Shown: positions 6,748 to 12,727 of the stretch, one piece after another
Position numbering within the stretch: position 1 is the stretch's first letter
Layout of the letters: each line of letters starts with the position of its first letter
Source of the DNA: Baffinella frigidus
Taxonomy: Eukaryota > Cryptophyceae > Cryptomonadales > Baffinellaceae
Direction of reading: 5' to 3'
Assembly (NCBI GenBank): GCA_026770585.1
Contig: MU647650.1
Coordinates: 64,753 to 77,479 of the forward strand
DNA: 12,727 nt
Made by a program: the position numbers and the translations under genes
The notes under the pieces: generated by a model
The model's database searches: none
Seen by the model: only the letters and a program-made list of their open reading frames with translations
Told to the model about the DNA's origin: nothing

Positions 6748-7018
6748 CCCTCACGATCCGCGCCTGTTCTCCCAGCCCCTGCCTCGTCTGCACCTCTCCC
6801 CCCCCCTCTTCTCTCTCAGAAGCAGCCGAGAAGCAGCAGCCGCCTCCCCACCACGGATCCCGGACTACAACTCTAAAACTCGGAACGTTACTCGGACACT
6901 CTAAAAGTGTTTTTGGTGTAACGGCAGCCGTTCCACACAGGATAAATTCACTTTTTCGGGGGTGACGCACCGCGCTGTTCAGTCCTTTGGGGAGTGGGGA
7001 GGCTGGTGAACGGCGAAA
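6748..7018. promoter_or_regulatory. Shared divergent promoter interval
   Basis: These 271 bp separate the two start codons and are the longest repeat-free non-coding stretch between the genes. A 13-bp dyad, AACGGC-A-GCCGTT, lies at 6920-6932, near GAACGTTACTCGG and AAAAGTGTTTTT. No TATA box is obvious. Regulation from one bidirectional promoter is inferred from geometry only. A CT-rich tract at 6797-6820 precedes a CAG and might instead be a leader-intron signal. Confidence 0.5.
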
Positions 7019-7161
7019 ATGATCGATCGGGGGACGTGCGTACGAGCAGCGGCGCTGCTATCCGCGCTGTTCGCTTCGTGCGAGGGGCAATCAGGGGAGC
7101 ACTCGTGCTCCTGGCAGTACAATGACCTCCACTGGGATCTCTCGCCGCTCGTCAAGCACAA
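7019..7161 (+). CDS. MRH receptor exon 1 (signal peptide, domain start)
   Basis: ATG at 7019 has A at -3 and an in-frame TGA at 7007, so the start is well set. The exon gives MIDRGTCVRAAALLSALFAS, then CEGQSGEHSCSWQYNDLHWD and LSPLVKH. It ends AA before GTAGCG (phase 2). Reading through hits TAG at once, giving a 48-codon ORF. Cleavage is plausible around residues 19-24. The Cys before SWQ and the DLSPL motif are the expected first MRH strand. Confidence 0.75.
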
Positions 7162-10100
7162 GTAGCGCCCTCCCCCGCCCCACCGCGCGTGGGAGGTGGA
7201 TGAGAGGTAGATGATGTGGTATGTGTGATGGGGGGGAGGGTTCGCTGCTGGGTGCGGGGATAGCCTGTCAAAAAGGGTTCTGAAGTGGACTTGCCGAGTT
7301 GGTTTGTCTGTAGGATCAGGGGAGGTCCGAGGAAGTGCGGGAGAGGCACACTGGTCTATCCCTGGCAACCCTGCAAAACACGCGTCTTATCCAGATCTTC
7401 ATTATACGCGTATTTCTCAGGATTACCAGAGAATTCCGTTCCAGGATTGGACGCGTGTGTCGTGTAAAATCAAAAACCCTACCCTACACCCTGAACCCTA
7501 AACCCTGAACCCTGAAAACCTAACCATAAACCATAAACCACAAACCATAAACCATAAACTATAAACCCTACTCCTTGTTTACTGCAGGCTCTAACGACTG
7601 GTTTAGGGTGTAGGGTTGAGTGTTGAGAGGTTATGAAGAAGTGGACCGCGCCCGCTCGGAGCTGGACTAACCCCAAACCCTCCACCCTACAGCCTGAACC
7701 CTGCACCCAAAACCCTGAACCCTGAACCCTGAGCCCTGAACCCTACACCCTGAAACATGAACCCTACACCCAAAACCCTACACCCTAAACCCTACACCCT
7801 ACACACTGAACCCAAAACACTAATCCCTAAACCCTGAACCCAGAACCCTGAACCCGAAACCCTAAATCCAGAACCCAGAACCCTGATCTCTGAATCCTAA
7901 ACCCTAAATCTTCAACCACGAACACGTGTTCCCCAGGACTCCAAACTTGTTGTCTAGGATGCAGATCAATTTTTCTGCACCCTTAACTCCAGACTCTAAA
8001 CCCTAAACCCTAAACCCTAAACCCTAAACCCTAAACCCTAAACCCCAAACTGTAAAACCGAAAACCTAGACCCTAGACCCGAAACCCTACACCGCACCCC
8101 TTTAACCCTTGACCCTAAACTCTGAACCCTAAACCCCAACGCCTCAACCCTCAACCTCAAATCCTAAACCCTGAACCCTACGCCAGACCCTCGCGCGACT
8201 ACAAGGTGGATCGATCAAACTGGGAGTTTGATATGAACGTGTGCGCGAACACGCTCCGGATTCCCCCAGCGTAAACCCGAAACCCGGAACACGAAACACG
8301 AAAATCGAAACACGAAACACGGAACACGAAACCCGAAACCCGGAACACGAAACACGAAACACGAATCCCGAAACACGAAACACGAAACACGAAACCCGGA
8401 ACCTAAAACCTGAAACATGAAACTCGGAACCCGAAACACGAAACACGGAACCTGGAACCCGAAACCCAAACCCCGAAACCAGATGCACGCACCAGTTCGG
8501 GGATAAGGTCCAACGCGCGCCGGGGTATCAAACCTTGTGAGTGTCCGCCCCTCCCGAGAGTTGACGGACCCCGATCAAAAGTTGACGAACCGCCTCTCGC
8601 CCTCCGCCCTGCAATCCAGCTCTGCCCCAGTCGTGCTGGCTGACTATTCTCAAGTTGGCATGCTGGGCGTGTGGTACAAATCCGTCAACCTTGGGGCGAA
8701 GAAGACCCCGGGCGAGGGTGAGGGGTGAGGGACCAGGGTTTAGTCAGGGTGCAGGGGGCGTGGGTTAGGGTGTAGGATTGAGGGGTGCAAAAGCGTGGTG
8801 GAACTCTGGTAGAACCGTCGTGGAATCCACTGTTACTTTTTAAGTTAACAGAGGTTCCACTTTTGCTTTCAGACGTTCCACTCTCGACTTTTGTCTCGGT
8901 GGGCCGCGCTCTGCAAGAGGAACTCTGGTGCACAGCAGGAGCAGGAGCAGGCAGCACCACACACCCTCAACCCGGTCCCACCATACTGGTGGGACCAACT
9001 AGACCGAGACAGAGCGAGGAGATACCAAACCGTCCCGAGTCTCCGCCACTCAGCCACCAGCCCTCAGAGTTGGAGCAAATCGCCTTGTTTCATACCCTTG
9101 ATTTGTACTGAAGGCCGTCGGATTCCGACGACGTCCAGTACAAATCACAGGGATCGACACAGGCGATTCACTCCCTCTTCGAGGGCTGGTGGAGAGCCGT
9201 GGACCCTGCGCCACCAACGCTGGTGCGTTTCCTTCGCCTGTGCCCTCCCTAACCCCTGACCCCTGAGCAGCACACACGACGGGGAGATAGCGTGCTACTA
9301 CATGGGGAATGTCAATACGCGGGAGTGGGGGCTGCTGGACGAGGGGAGGTATCACCCCACACCCCACACCCTACACCCGTTAGGAGTTAGGGTTCAGGAA
9401 TCAGGAATCAGGGTTTCGAGTTTAGGGGTTATGGTTTAGGGTTTAGGGTTGCGGGATTAGGTTTCAGGGATTAAGGATTAGAGGGCTGCTGGACCAGGGC
9501 AGGCTCCACCCTGCCGGGGAGCATTTAAGGGTCAGCGGTTAGGAATTAGTGTTTCGGATTGAGCTTTGGGTTAGGGTTGAGGTTTTAGGATTTGGGGGTT
9601 AGGGGTTATGGGTTAGGGGTTAGGGACCAGGGTTTAGTTAGGGTGTAGGGGGTTAGGGTGTAGGATTCAGGTTGTAGGGTGTAAGGTCCGATTCAGGTCT
9701 AGGGTTGTAGGGTTTAAGGTCCGGTTCAGGTTTAGGGATTAGAGGAGGCGTAGGAGAAGATGACGCGGGAAGTGTCTCTTGTATACTGTTTTTAGGGTTA
9801 AGGGGCCAGGGGTAAGGGGTAACCCGACCCCAGACCCTTAGGGACCATACGGCAGACGGCGTATGCTTCACCCTAGACCCCAGACCTTTAGAGACCCTTA
9901 GAGGTCTAGGCTCTAGGCTCTAGGCTCTAGGCTCTAGGGTTTAAGGTCTAGGGTCTAGGGTTCATGTTTGTATGGTGTACGCTCCCGCGTCGCAGGGAAG
10001 GCAGGTGCAGGGGTCTGGGTGACCCTAAGCCCGAAGGAGCCCCAGGCGAAGGAGCCCCCGGTGCATCCCGTGCCCCTGCCCATGCCGGAGAGCCTGCCGA

Positions 10101-12363
10101 CGAGGGCCGGATCCATCTCGCAGAATCTGTCGATGCCGCTCCCGGGGCTTCAATGCCACCGGCCGCTACGTTCATAGGCTAACGGACTAAAAATGGGGCT
10201 TGAAGCTGACGTGTACAAGACGGGCCTCTAAATCCTAAACCATAAACGCCACAACCCATCACATACACCATACACACCGTGAACCAATAAAATGTACCCT
10301 GAATAAACCGAACCCTCGTCCCGCAGGCTGGAAGAGGGGGTGAAGCGGGTGTCGCTTCGTTTGTTTAGGTTGGTGGTTCGTTTTTTGTTGCTTTGGCGGT
10401 GTATTCTACCGCGCCCATGAAACATTCACCCTCAACCCGCAGGCCCGAGGAAGGGTTGAAGCTGACGTACAAGGCGGGGACATCGTGCGACGGGCGCACG
10501 GGACGGTCGATGGAGTATCACTTCATCTGCGATCCCAATGTCTCTTCCCGCTTTCACCTCAAACACTCTTTTCTTTTGCAACCCCGAGACCTTAGACCCT
10601 AGGCCCTAGGCCCTAGACTCTAGACCCTAGTCTCTGAACTCTATACCCTGCACCCTACACCCTACACCCTACACCCCACACCCTACACCCTAAACCTTAA
10701 ACCCTAAACCCTAAACCCTCAACCCTTAGCCCTGGACCCTGAACCCTAAACCCTAAACTCCAAACCCCAAACACTAAACACCAAACAACAAACCCCCAAA
10801 CTCTGAACCCCAGCCCAATATCCCTCAGGTGCCAGGGGTGGGGGTACCAGTGACAGTTGCGGGGGACTGTCGATTCATGATCATATGGCAGACGGCGTAT
10901 GCGTGCCCAACCTATCCTACGCATTACCCGCTGCTCCTTACATGGTCTGTCCCCAGAACCCGAATGGTGTAAAGCGGAGAAAGACCTTTTGTGTCCCAGG
11001 GGCTAGGATCTAGGGTCTAGGGTCTAGGGTCTAGGGCGATCCTACACATTATCCACTCCTGCTCACGTGGTGAGGATGGTTTGTGGTTTGTGGTTTACGG
11101 TTAACGGTCTAGGGTCTAAGGTCTAGGGGCAAAGTGCTCAGAGCTCAGGGGTTTATTGTTAAGGTTGTAGGGTGTAGTGGGTTGGGCTCATGATGACCGT
11201 ATGCGTGACCGTATCCCACACACTACACGCCCCTGTTGCAAAGTGGGGAAAGACCTTTTTTCATCCCAGGGGGATTTGGGGGTAAGGTTTAGGGTGTGGG
11301 GTTTGGGTTTAGGGTTTAGGGGACAAGGGTTTAGGGTTTAGGGTTTAGGGTCTAGGGTCCAGGGTCTAGGGTGTAGGTTTGCCCCAAACACCAGGGTGTA
11401 GGGTGTAAGGTGTAGGGTTGCTTGATGATATGGCAGACGGCGTACGCGTGCCCGACGTATCCCACACACTACCCGCTCCTGCGCACGTGGTGGCTTCCTC
11501 AAACCCGAAACCTCCTCTCGTTTATTGTTTAGGGTGTAGCTTTCAGGGTTTAGCATGGGGTTCAGGGTTTAGGGTTGAGCATGGGGTTCAGGGTGTACGG
11601 TGTAGGGTGCAGGGTGTAGCATGCAGGGTGTAGGGTGTACGGTGTAGGGTGTACGGTGTAGGGTTTCACGATTATATGGCAGACGGTGTATGCGTGCGCG
11701 ACGTATCCCACACACTATCCGCTCCTGCTCACGTGGTGAGGATGGTTAACGGTCTACGGTTTACGGTCTTGGGGCATGGGGTTCAGGGCGCAAGGTTTTT
11801 TTGTCGAGGGTTTCAGGGTGTAGGGTGTAGGATGAAGGGTGGAGGGTGAAGGGTGTAGGGTGTGGGGTGTAGGGGTGTTTGGGTTCATGGTCATATGGCA
11901 GACAGCGTATGTGTGCCCGACATACCCTTTGCATTACACGCTTCTCCTTACGTGGTCTGTCCCCCGAATCCGAGTTGCAAAGCGGGAAAAGACTTTTTGC
12001 ATCCCAGGGGGTAGTGTCTAGGGTCTAGGGTCTAGGGTCTAGGTTTGCAACAAACCCTAGGGTGTAGGGTGTAGGGTGTAGGGTGCAGGGTGTAGGGTGT
12101 AGGATGTAGGGGCTCATGGTCATATGGCAGACAGCGTATGTGTGCCCGACAGACCCCACGCATCACCCACTTCTCCTCGCGTGGAGAGTCCCCCGAAACC
12201 TTAAACCCGAAACCTTAAACACGAAACCTTAAACCCGAAATCTTAAACCCGAAACACGAAACACGAAACACGAAACCTTAGACCCTGAACCAGGTCTGTG
12301 GGGGCGATGCTGCTGTATTTCGCTGGGGGGTTTATCTACAACGTCTTGCGAAACGGCATGCAG
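7019..12363 (+). CDS. MRH-domain membrane receptor (M6PR/ATG27-like), 3' end missing
   Basis: Seven exons join to about 257 residues. A signal peptide (basic start, then AAALLSALFAS) is followed by CSWQYNDLHWDLSPL, the opening motif of MRH domains, and DYKVDRSNWEFDMNVC. Near the end come GLKLTYKAGTSCDGRTGRS, EYHFICD, GDCRFMIIWQTAYAC, and a transmembrane helix AMLLYFAGGFIYNVLRNG. The order DLSPL, NVC, (G)LxLTYxxGxxC, FxCD, CxFxxxWxTxxAC, TM is that of the cation-dependent M6P receptor and ATG27 families. It should be a type I protein of Golgi/endosome membranes, with the sorting tail beyond the window. Of the lectin residues Q-R-E-Y, only the Arg near GRS seems kept; Tyr after the GDC cysteine is Phe, so sugar binding is doubtful. 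Exon 3 is the least certain exon. Family recognised from motifs, not by search. Confidence 0.75.
7166..7474 (+). other. Intron 1, non-repeat part
   Basis: After the exon 1 donor the intron is G-rich but not heptameric to about 7300, then of moderate complexity. TTTCTCAG at 7413-7420 is a good acceptor-like signal. The sequence after it has short frames (DYQRIPFQDWTRVSC or LPENSVPGLDACVV), but none matches the MRH domain in the phase required after exon 1. An optional exon cannot be excluded. Confidence 0.35.
7475..8180. repeat. CCCTAAA/CCCTGAA/CCCTACA block of MRH intron 1
   Basis: About 700 bp is mostly C-rich heptamers. Nearly perfect CCCTAAA runs at 8000-8045. An AAACCATAAACCATAAACCA patch is at 7525-7565. 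CCCTGAA/CCCTACA mixtures are at 7690-7850. A short G-rich inversion is at 7595-7622. Non-repeat islands are at 7622-7670 and 7915-7975. The block runs directly up to the acceptor of exon 2, so its CTAAAC and CTGAAC motifs could serve as branch sites. Confidence 0.85.
8187..8270 (+). CDS. MRH receptor exon 2
   Basis: After CTACGCCAG, the leading A completes the AA from exon 1 (Lys). The exon reads PSRDYKVDRSNWEFDMNVC, then ANTLRIPP, and ends GC before GTAAAC (phase 2). A hydrophobic strand ending in N-V-C is the second conserved MRH strand. The exon is a unique island between two heptamer blocks, which supports selection. Confidence 0.75.
8271..8482. repeat. CCCGAAA/ACACGAA homogenised block (intron 2)
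   Basis: Nearly every heptamer here is CCCGAAA, ACACGAA or a mix with GGAAC, instead of CCCTAAA. On the minus strand this yields the artificial peptide pattern FRVSCFVFRVSGF. The block starts inside the donor of exon 2 (GTAAACCCGAAACCC). Confidence 0.9.
8542..8724 (+). CDS. MRH receptor exon 3 (boundaries uncertain)
   Basis: The repeats stop at 8482 and a 200-bp frame follows: VRPSRELTDPDQKLTNRL, then SPSALQSSSAPVVLADYSQV, then GMLGVWYKSVNLG. An in-frame TAA at 8504 sets the upstream limit. GTGAG|T at 8541 gives the required phase but lacks a pyrimidine tract, so the acceptor is a guess. Two tandem GTGAGG donors follow; the second, after 8724, gives phase 2 to match exon 4. The content fits the variable middle of an MRH domain, but no diagnostic motif is present. 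Confidence 0.45.
8718..8785. repeat. G-rich heptamer block after exon 3
   Basis: GGGTTTAG, GGGTGCAG, GGGTTAG and GGGTGTAGG units start at the exon 3 donor, giving a sense-strand G-rich donor side. Confidence 0.75.
8787..8866. repeat. Small fold-back sequence in MRH intron 3
   Basis: GCAAAAGCGTGGTGGAACTC near 8787 pairs imperfectly with ACAGAGGTTCCACTTTTGC at 8848-8866. A further dyad, CTGTTAC/GTTAACAG, lies within. It may be a decayed miniature element. Confidence 0.45.
8974..8996. repeat. Perfect 10-bp stem, 3-base loop
   Basis: GGTCCCACCA-TAC-TGGTGGGACC is a perfect hairpin inside MRH intron 3. It is intronic and lacks a T-run, so it is not a terminator. It may belong to the larger palindromic element that follows. 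Confidence 0.7.
9056..9193. mobile_element. Palindromic element in MRH intron 3
   Basis: ACCAGCCCTC near 9056 through GATTTGTACTGAAGGCCGTCGG pairs with CCGACGACGTCCAGTACAAAT through GAGGGCTGGT near 9190, around position 9123. The arms are about 65 bp and imperfect, with weaker symmetry further out. Size and form resemble the TA elements but the sequence is unrelated. The long frames across this region are the two arms translated and are not genes. Confidence 0.6.
9271..9348 (+). CDS. MRH receptor exon 4
   Basis: After CCTGAGCAG, the exon reads THDGEIACYYMGNVNTREWG then LLDEG, and ends AG before GTATCA (phase 2). The last codon is completed by exon 5 to Arg. It carries one cysteine (IAC). Its boundaries are supported by exact phase continuity with exon 5 and by a truncated copy downstream that keeps only its 3' edge. 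Confidence 0.65.
9482..9512 (+). pseudogene. Downstream relic of MRH exon 4 (3' edge)
   Basis: GGGCTGCTGGACCAGGGCAG followed by GCTCC is a diverged copy of the end of exon 4 (GGGCTGCTGGACGAGGGGAG then GTATC), lacking the rest of the exon and with the donor GT mutated. Confidence 0.6.
9840..9872 (+). pseudogene. Displaced fragment of MRH exon 6
   Basis: CCATACGGCAGACGGCGTAT then GCTTCACCC matches the WQTAYA-coding segment of exon 6 (CATATGGCAGACGGCGTATG). It lies in intron 4, two exons upstream of its source, unlike all the other relics. Confidence 0.55.
9969..10195 (+). other. GC-rich unique island in MRH intron 4, possible optional exon
   Basis: This repeat-free, GC-rich segment begins after CGTCGCAG. 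In the phase required by exon 4 it reads EGRCRGLGDPKPEGAPGEGA then PGASRAPAHAGEPADEGR, a Pro/Gly/Ala/Glu-rich run ending at TAA (10180). No phase-2 donor is obvious. It could be an alternative terminal exon giving a truncated soluble protein, or random GC-rich sequence. Confidence 0.25.
10199..10355 (+). pseudogene. Upstream relics of MRH exon 5 (5' part)
   Basis: GCTTGAAGCTGACGTGTACA then AGACGGG at 10199-10226, and CCGCAGGCTGGAAGAGGGGG then TGAAG at 10321-10345, are diverged copies of the acceptor and first half of exon 5 (CCGCAGGCCCGAGGAAGGGT then TGAAGCTGACGTACAAGGCG). Weak C-rich AAACCATAAAC repeats lie between. Confidence 0.6.
10443..10539 (+). CDS. MRH receptor exon 5
   Basis: After AACCCGCAG, the G completes Arg and the exon reads PEEGLKLTYKAGTSCDGRTG then RSMEYHFICDPN, ending before GTCTCT (phase 0). 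GLxLTYxxGxxC followed by an Arg-containing loop and a strand ending ICD is the MRH signature around the sugar-contacting Arg. This is one of the two most convincing exons of the gene. Confidence 0.8.
10575..10820. repeat. C-rich heptamer block of MRH intron 5
   Basis: Patches of CCCTAGG/CCCTAGA (10590-10630), CCCTACA (10645-10690) and CCCTAAA (10690-10765) fill this short intron up to the exon 6 acceptor, TCCCTCAG. Confidence 0.85.
10829..10944 (+). CDS. MRH receptor exon 6 (intact copy)
   Basis: From TATCCCTCAG the exon reads VPGVGVPVTVAGDCRFMIIW, then QTAYACPTYPTHYPLLLT. It ends TG before GTCTGT (phase 2; Trp is completed by exon 7). CRFMIIWQTAYAC corresponds to the C-x-Y-x-F-x-W-x-T-x-x-A-C end of MRH domains. 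Six further partial copies follow, but only this one has the 5' half and an acceptor. Confidence 0.8.
10995..12112. repeat. G-rich heptamer blocks of MRH intron 6
   Basis: Between the exon 6 copies lie blocks of TCTAGGG, TTTAGGG, TGTAGGG and GTACGGT heptamers, each block favouring one variant. TCTAGGG dominates at 11007-11036 and 12016-12045, and GTGTAGG at 11598-11668 and 12060-12110. Confidence 0.85.
11037..12197 (+). pseudogene. Six partial copies of MRH exon 6 (3' part)
   Basis: Copies lie at about 11037-11078, 11186-11272, 11423-11490, 11668-11746, 11884-12010 and 12113-12197. Each begins at or after the TTCATGATCATATGG point of exon 6. Several extend past the donor into shared flank ending in TTTTGCATCCCAGG-like sequence. 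The last four keep an open frame (for example IWQTVYACATYPTHYPLLLT). Three of them keep GT after the ACGTG end; the last has GTGGAGAG. They alternate with G-rich heptamer blocks in units of about 150-260 bp. Most are likely relics, but alternative use cannot be excluded. Confidence 0.7.
12190..12290. repeat. C-rich heptamer block before exon 7
   Basis: CCTTAAA, CCCGAAA and ACACGAA heptamers immediately precede the exon 7 acceptor. The strand switches from G-rich to C-rich within the intron, just after the last exon 6 copy. Confidence 0.85.
12294..12363 (+). CDS. MRH receptor exon 7 (transmembrane helix)
   Basis: After GAACCAG, the G completes Trp and the exon reads SVGAMLLYFAGGFIYNVLRN then GMQ, ending before GTAACC (phase 0). 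The helix with Y-x-x-G-G-F-x-Y followed by a basic residue and Gly resembles the membrane segment of M6PR/ATG27 receptors. The next exon, expected to hold the cytoplasmic tail, lies beyond the window. Confidence 0.75.
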
Positions 12364-12727
12364 GTAACCCTCATCCCAAAAACCTAAACCCCAAACCCTA
12401 AACCTGAAACCTGAAACCTGAAACCTGGAACCTGAAACCTGGAACCTGAAGCCCGAAACGCTAAACCTGAAACCCGAAACCCGAAACCCTAAAATCGAAA
12501 CCCTAAACTCTAAACCTGAAACCTGAAACCCGAGACCCAAATCCCAAACCCTGAACCCCAAACCCCAAATCCCAAACCCTGAACCCCAAACCCCAAACCC
12601 CAAACCCCAAACCCTAAACCCTATTCCCTAAACCCTATTCCCTAACCCCTAACCCCTGACCCCTTGTCCCCTAAACCCTCTACCCAAACCCCACTCCCTA
12701 AACCTGACCCCTAAACCCCAAACCCCA
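12364..12727. repeat. C-rich heptamer block of MRH intron 7
   Basis: CCTGAAA (12405-12470), CCCCAAA (12540-12610) and CCCTAAA/CCCTATT (12610-12650) patches extend from the exon 7 donor to the right edge. No exon is seen. Confidence 0.9.

Larger units (their letters stand above)
9360..9968. repeat. G-rich TTTAGGG-type block of MRH intron 4
   Basis: GGGTTTAGGG, GGGTTAGGG and GGGTGTAGG heptamers dominate, with a homogenised GGCTCTA run at 9906-9940. Non-repeat islands at 9482-9530 and 9737-9785 interrupt it. The second (GGAGGCGTAGGAGAAGATGA...) reads GGVGEDDAGSVSCIL in one frame and is unexplained. Confidence 0.8.

Noticed and set aside
6299-6970. 223-residue minus-strand ORF across the mL59 exons
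   Set aside because: It runs through promoter, exon 1, intron 1 and exon 2 in a frame that does not contain the mL59 motifs. GC-rich DNA leaves frames open by chance.
8144-8488. Minus-strand ORFs with Phe-Arg-Val-Ser repeats (also 12229-12603)
   Set aside because: They are translations of the CCCGAAA/ACACGAA heptamers. A 7-bp period gives a 7-residue pattern in every open frame.
8974-8996. Rho-independent terminator
   Set aside because: The stem has no U-run and lies in an intron of a eukaryotic gene.
8785-9259. Overlapping ORFs on both strands in MRH intron 3
   Set aside because: They read the two arms of palindromic sequence and mirror one another. They have no motif and no phase-matching splice sites.
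12364-12727. Right end as a chromosome telomere (CCCTAAA)
   Set aside because: The repeats are degenerate and occur on both strands throughout the window between exons of genes that continue. A real end would be a long uniform array in one orientation.
1-12727. tRNA or rRNA genes
   Set aside because: I saw no tRNA A/B-box pairs with cloverleaf arms and no conserved rRNA stretches on either strand by eye. A covariance-model scan would settle it.

Overview
This looks like nuclear DNA from a eukaryote, most likely an alga or related protist whose telomeres use the plant-type heptamer TTTAGGG/CCCTAAA. Exons are short, GC-rich and bounded by GT-AG signals (GTGCGT, GTGAGG, GTATCA, GTAAAC). Long introns are filled with degenerate heptamers such as CCCTAAA, CCCTACA, CCCTGAA, CCCGAAA and their complements. 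I cannot name the species. Most open frames in the window are translations of these repeats and are not genes.

Two spliced genes are divergently transcribed from a repeat-free interval of about 270 bp (6748-7018). On the minus strand, four exons (6747-6637, 6500-6376, 5230-5164, 3452-3348) join in matching phase. They give the first 136 residues of a protein I recognise as the mitochondrial large-ribosomal-subunit protein mL59/mL64 (fungal Mrpl25, animal CRIF1). Its C-terminal exon was not found and may lie beyond the left edge. On the plus strand, about seven exons (7019-7161, 8187-8270, about 8542-8724, 9271-9348, 10443-10539, 10829-10944, 12294-12363) encode a secretory-pathway membrane protein. 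It has a signal peptide, a mannose-6-phosphate-receptor-homology (MRH) lumenal domain and a transmembrane helix of the M6PR/ATG27 type. Its cytoplasmic tail runs off the right edge.

Layout: 1-2640 is a transposon-rich stretch, probably inside the last mL59 intron. It holds a family of ~121-bp near-palindromic elements with TA target duplications, including one nested insertion, and several paralogous empty sites lie in the same window. From 2640 to 3350 there are duplicated fragments of mL59 exon 4 and a 33-bp minisatellite. From 3350 to 6750 lie the mL59 exons, with arrays of broken exon-3 copies. From 7019 to the right end lies the MRH gene, with six partial copies of exon 6 after the intact one.

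The most unusual feature is a shared pattern. Intact exons are accompanied by decayed copies of their own edges, set among telomere-like repeats. Copies downstream of an exon carry its 3' edge and donor, and copies upstream carry its 5' edge and acceptor. The repeats next to several donors are G-rich in the sense strand, and those next to most acceptors are C-rich. This suggests introns that grew by repeated duplication of exon-edge plus repeat units.
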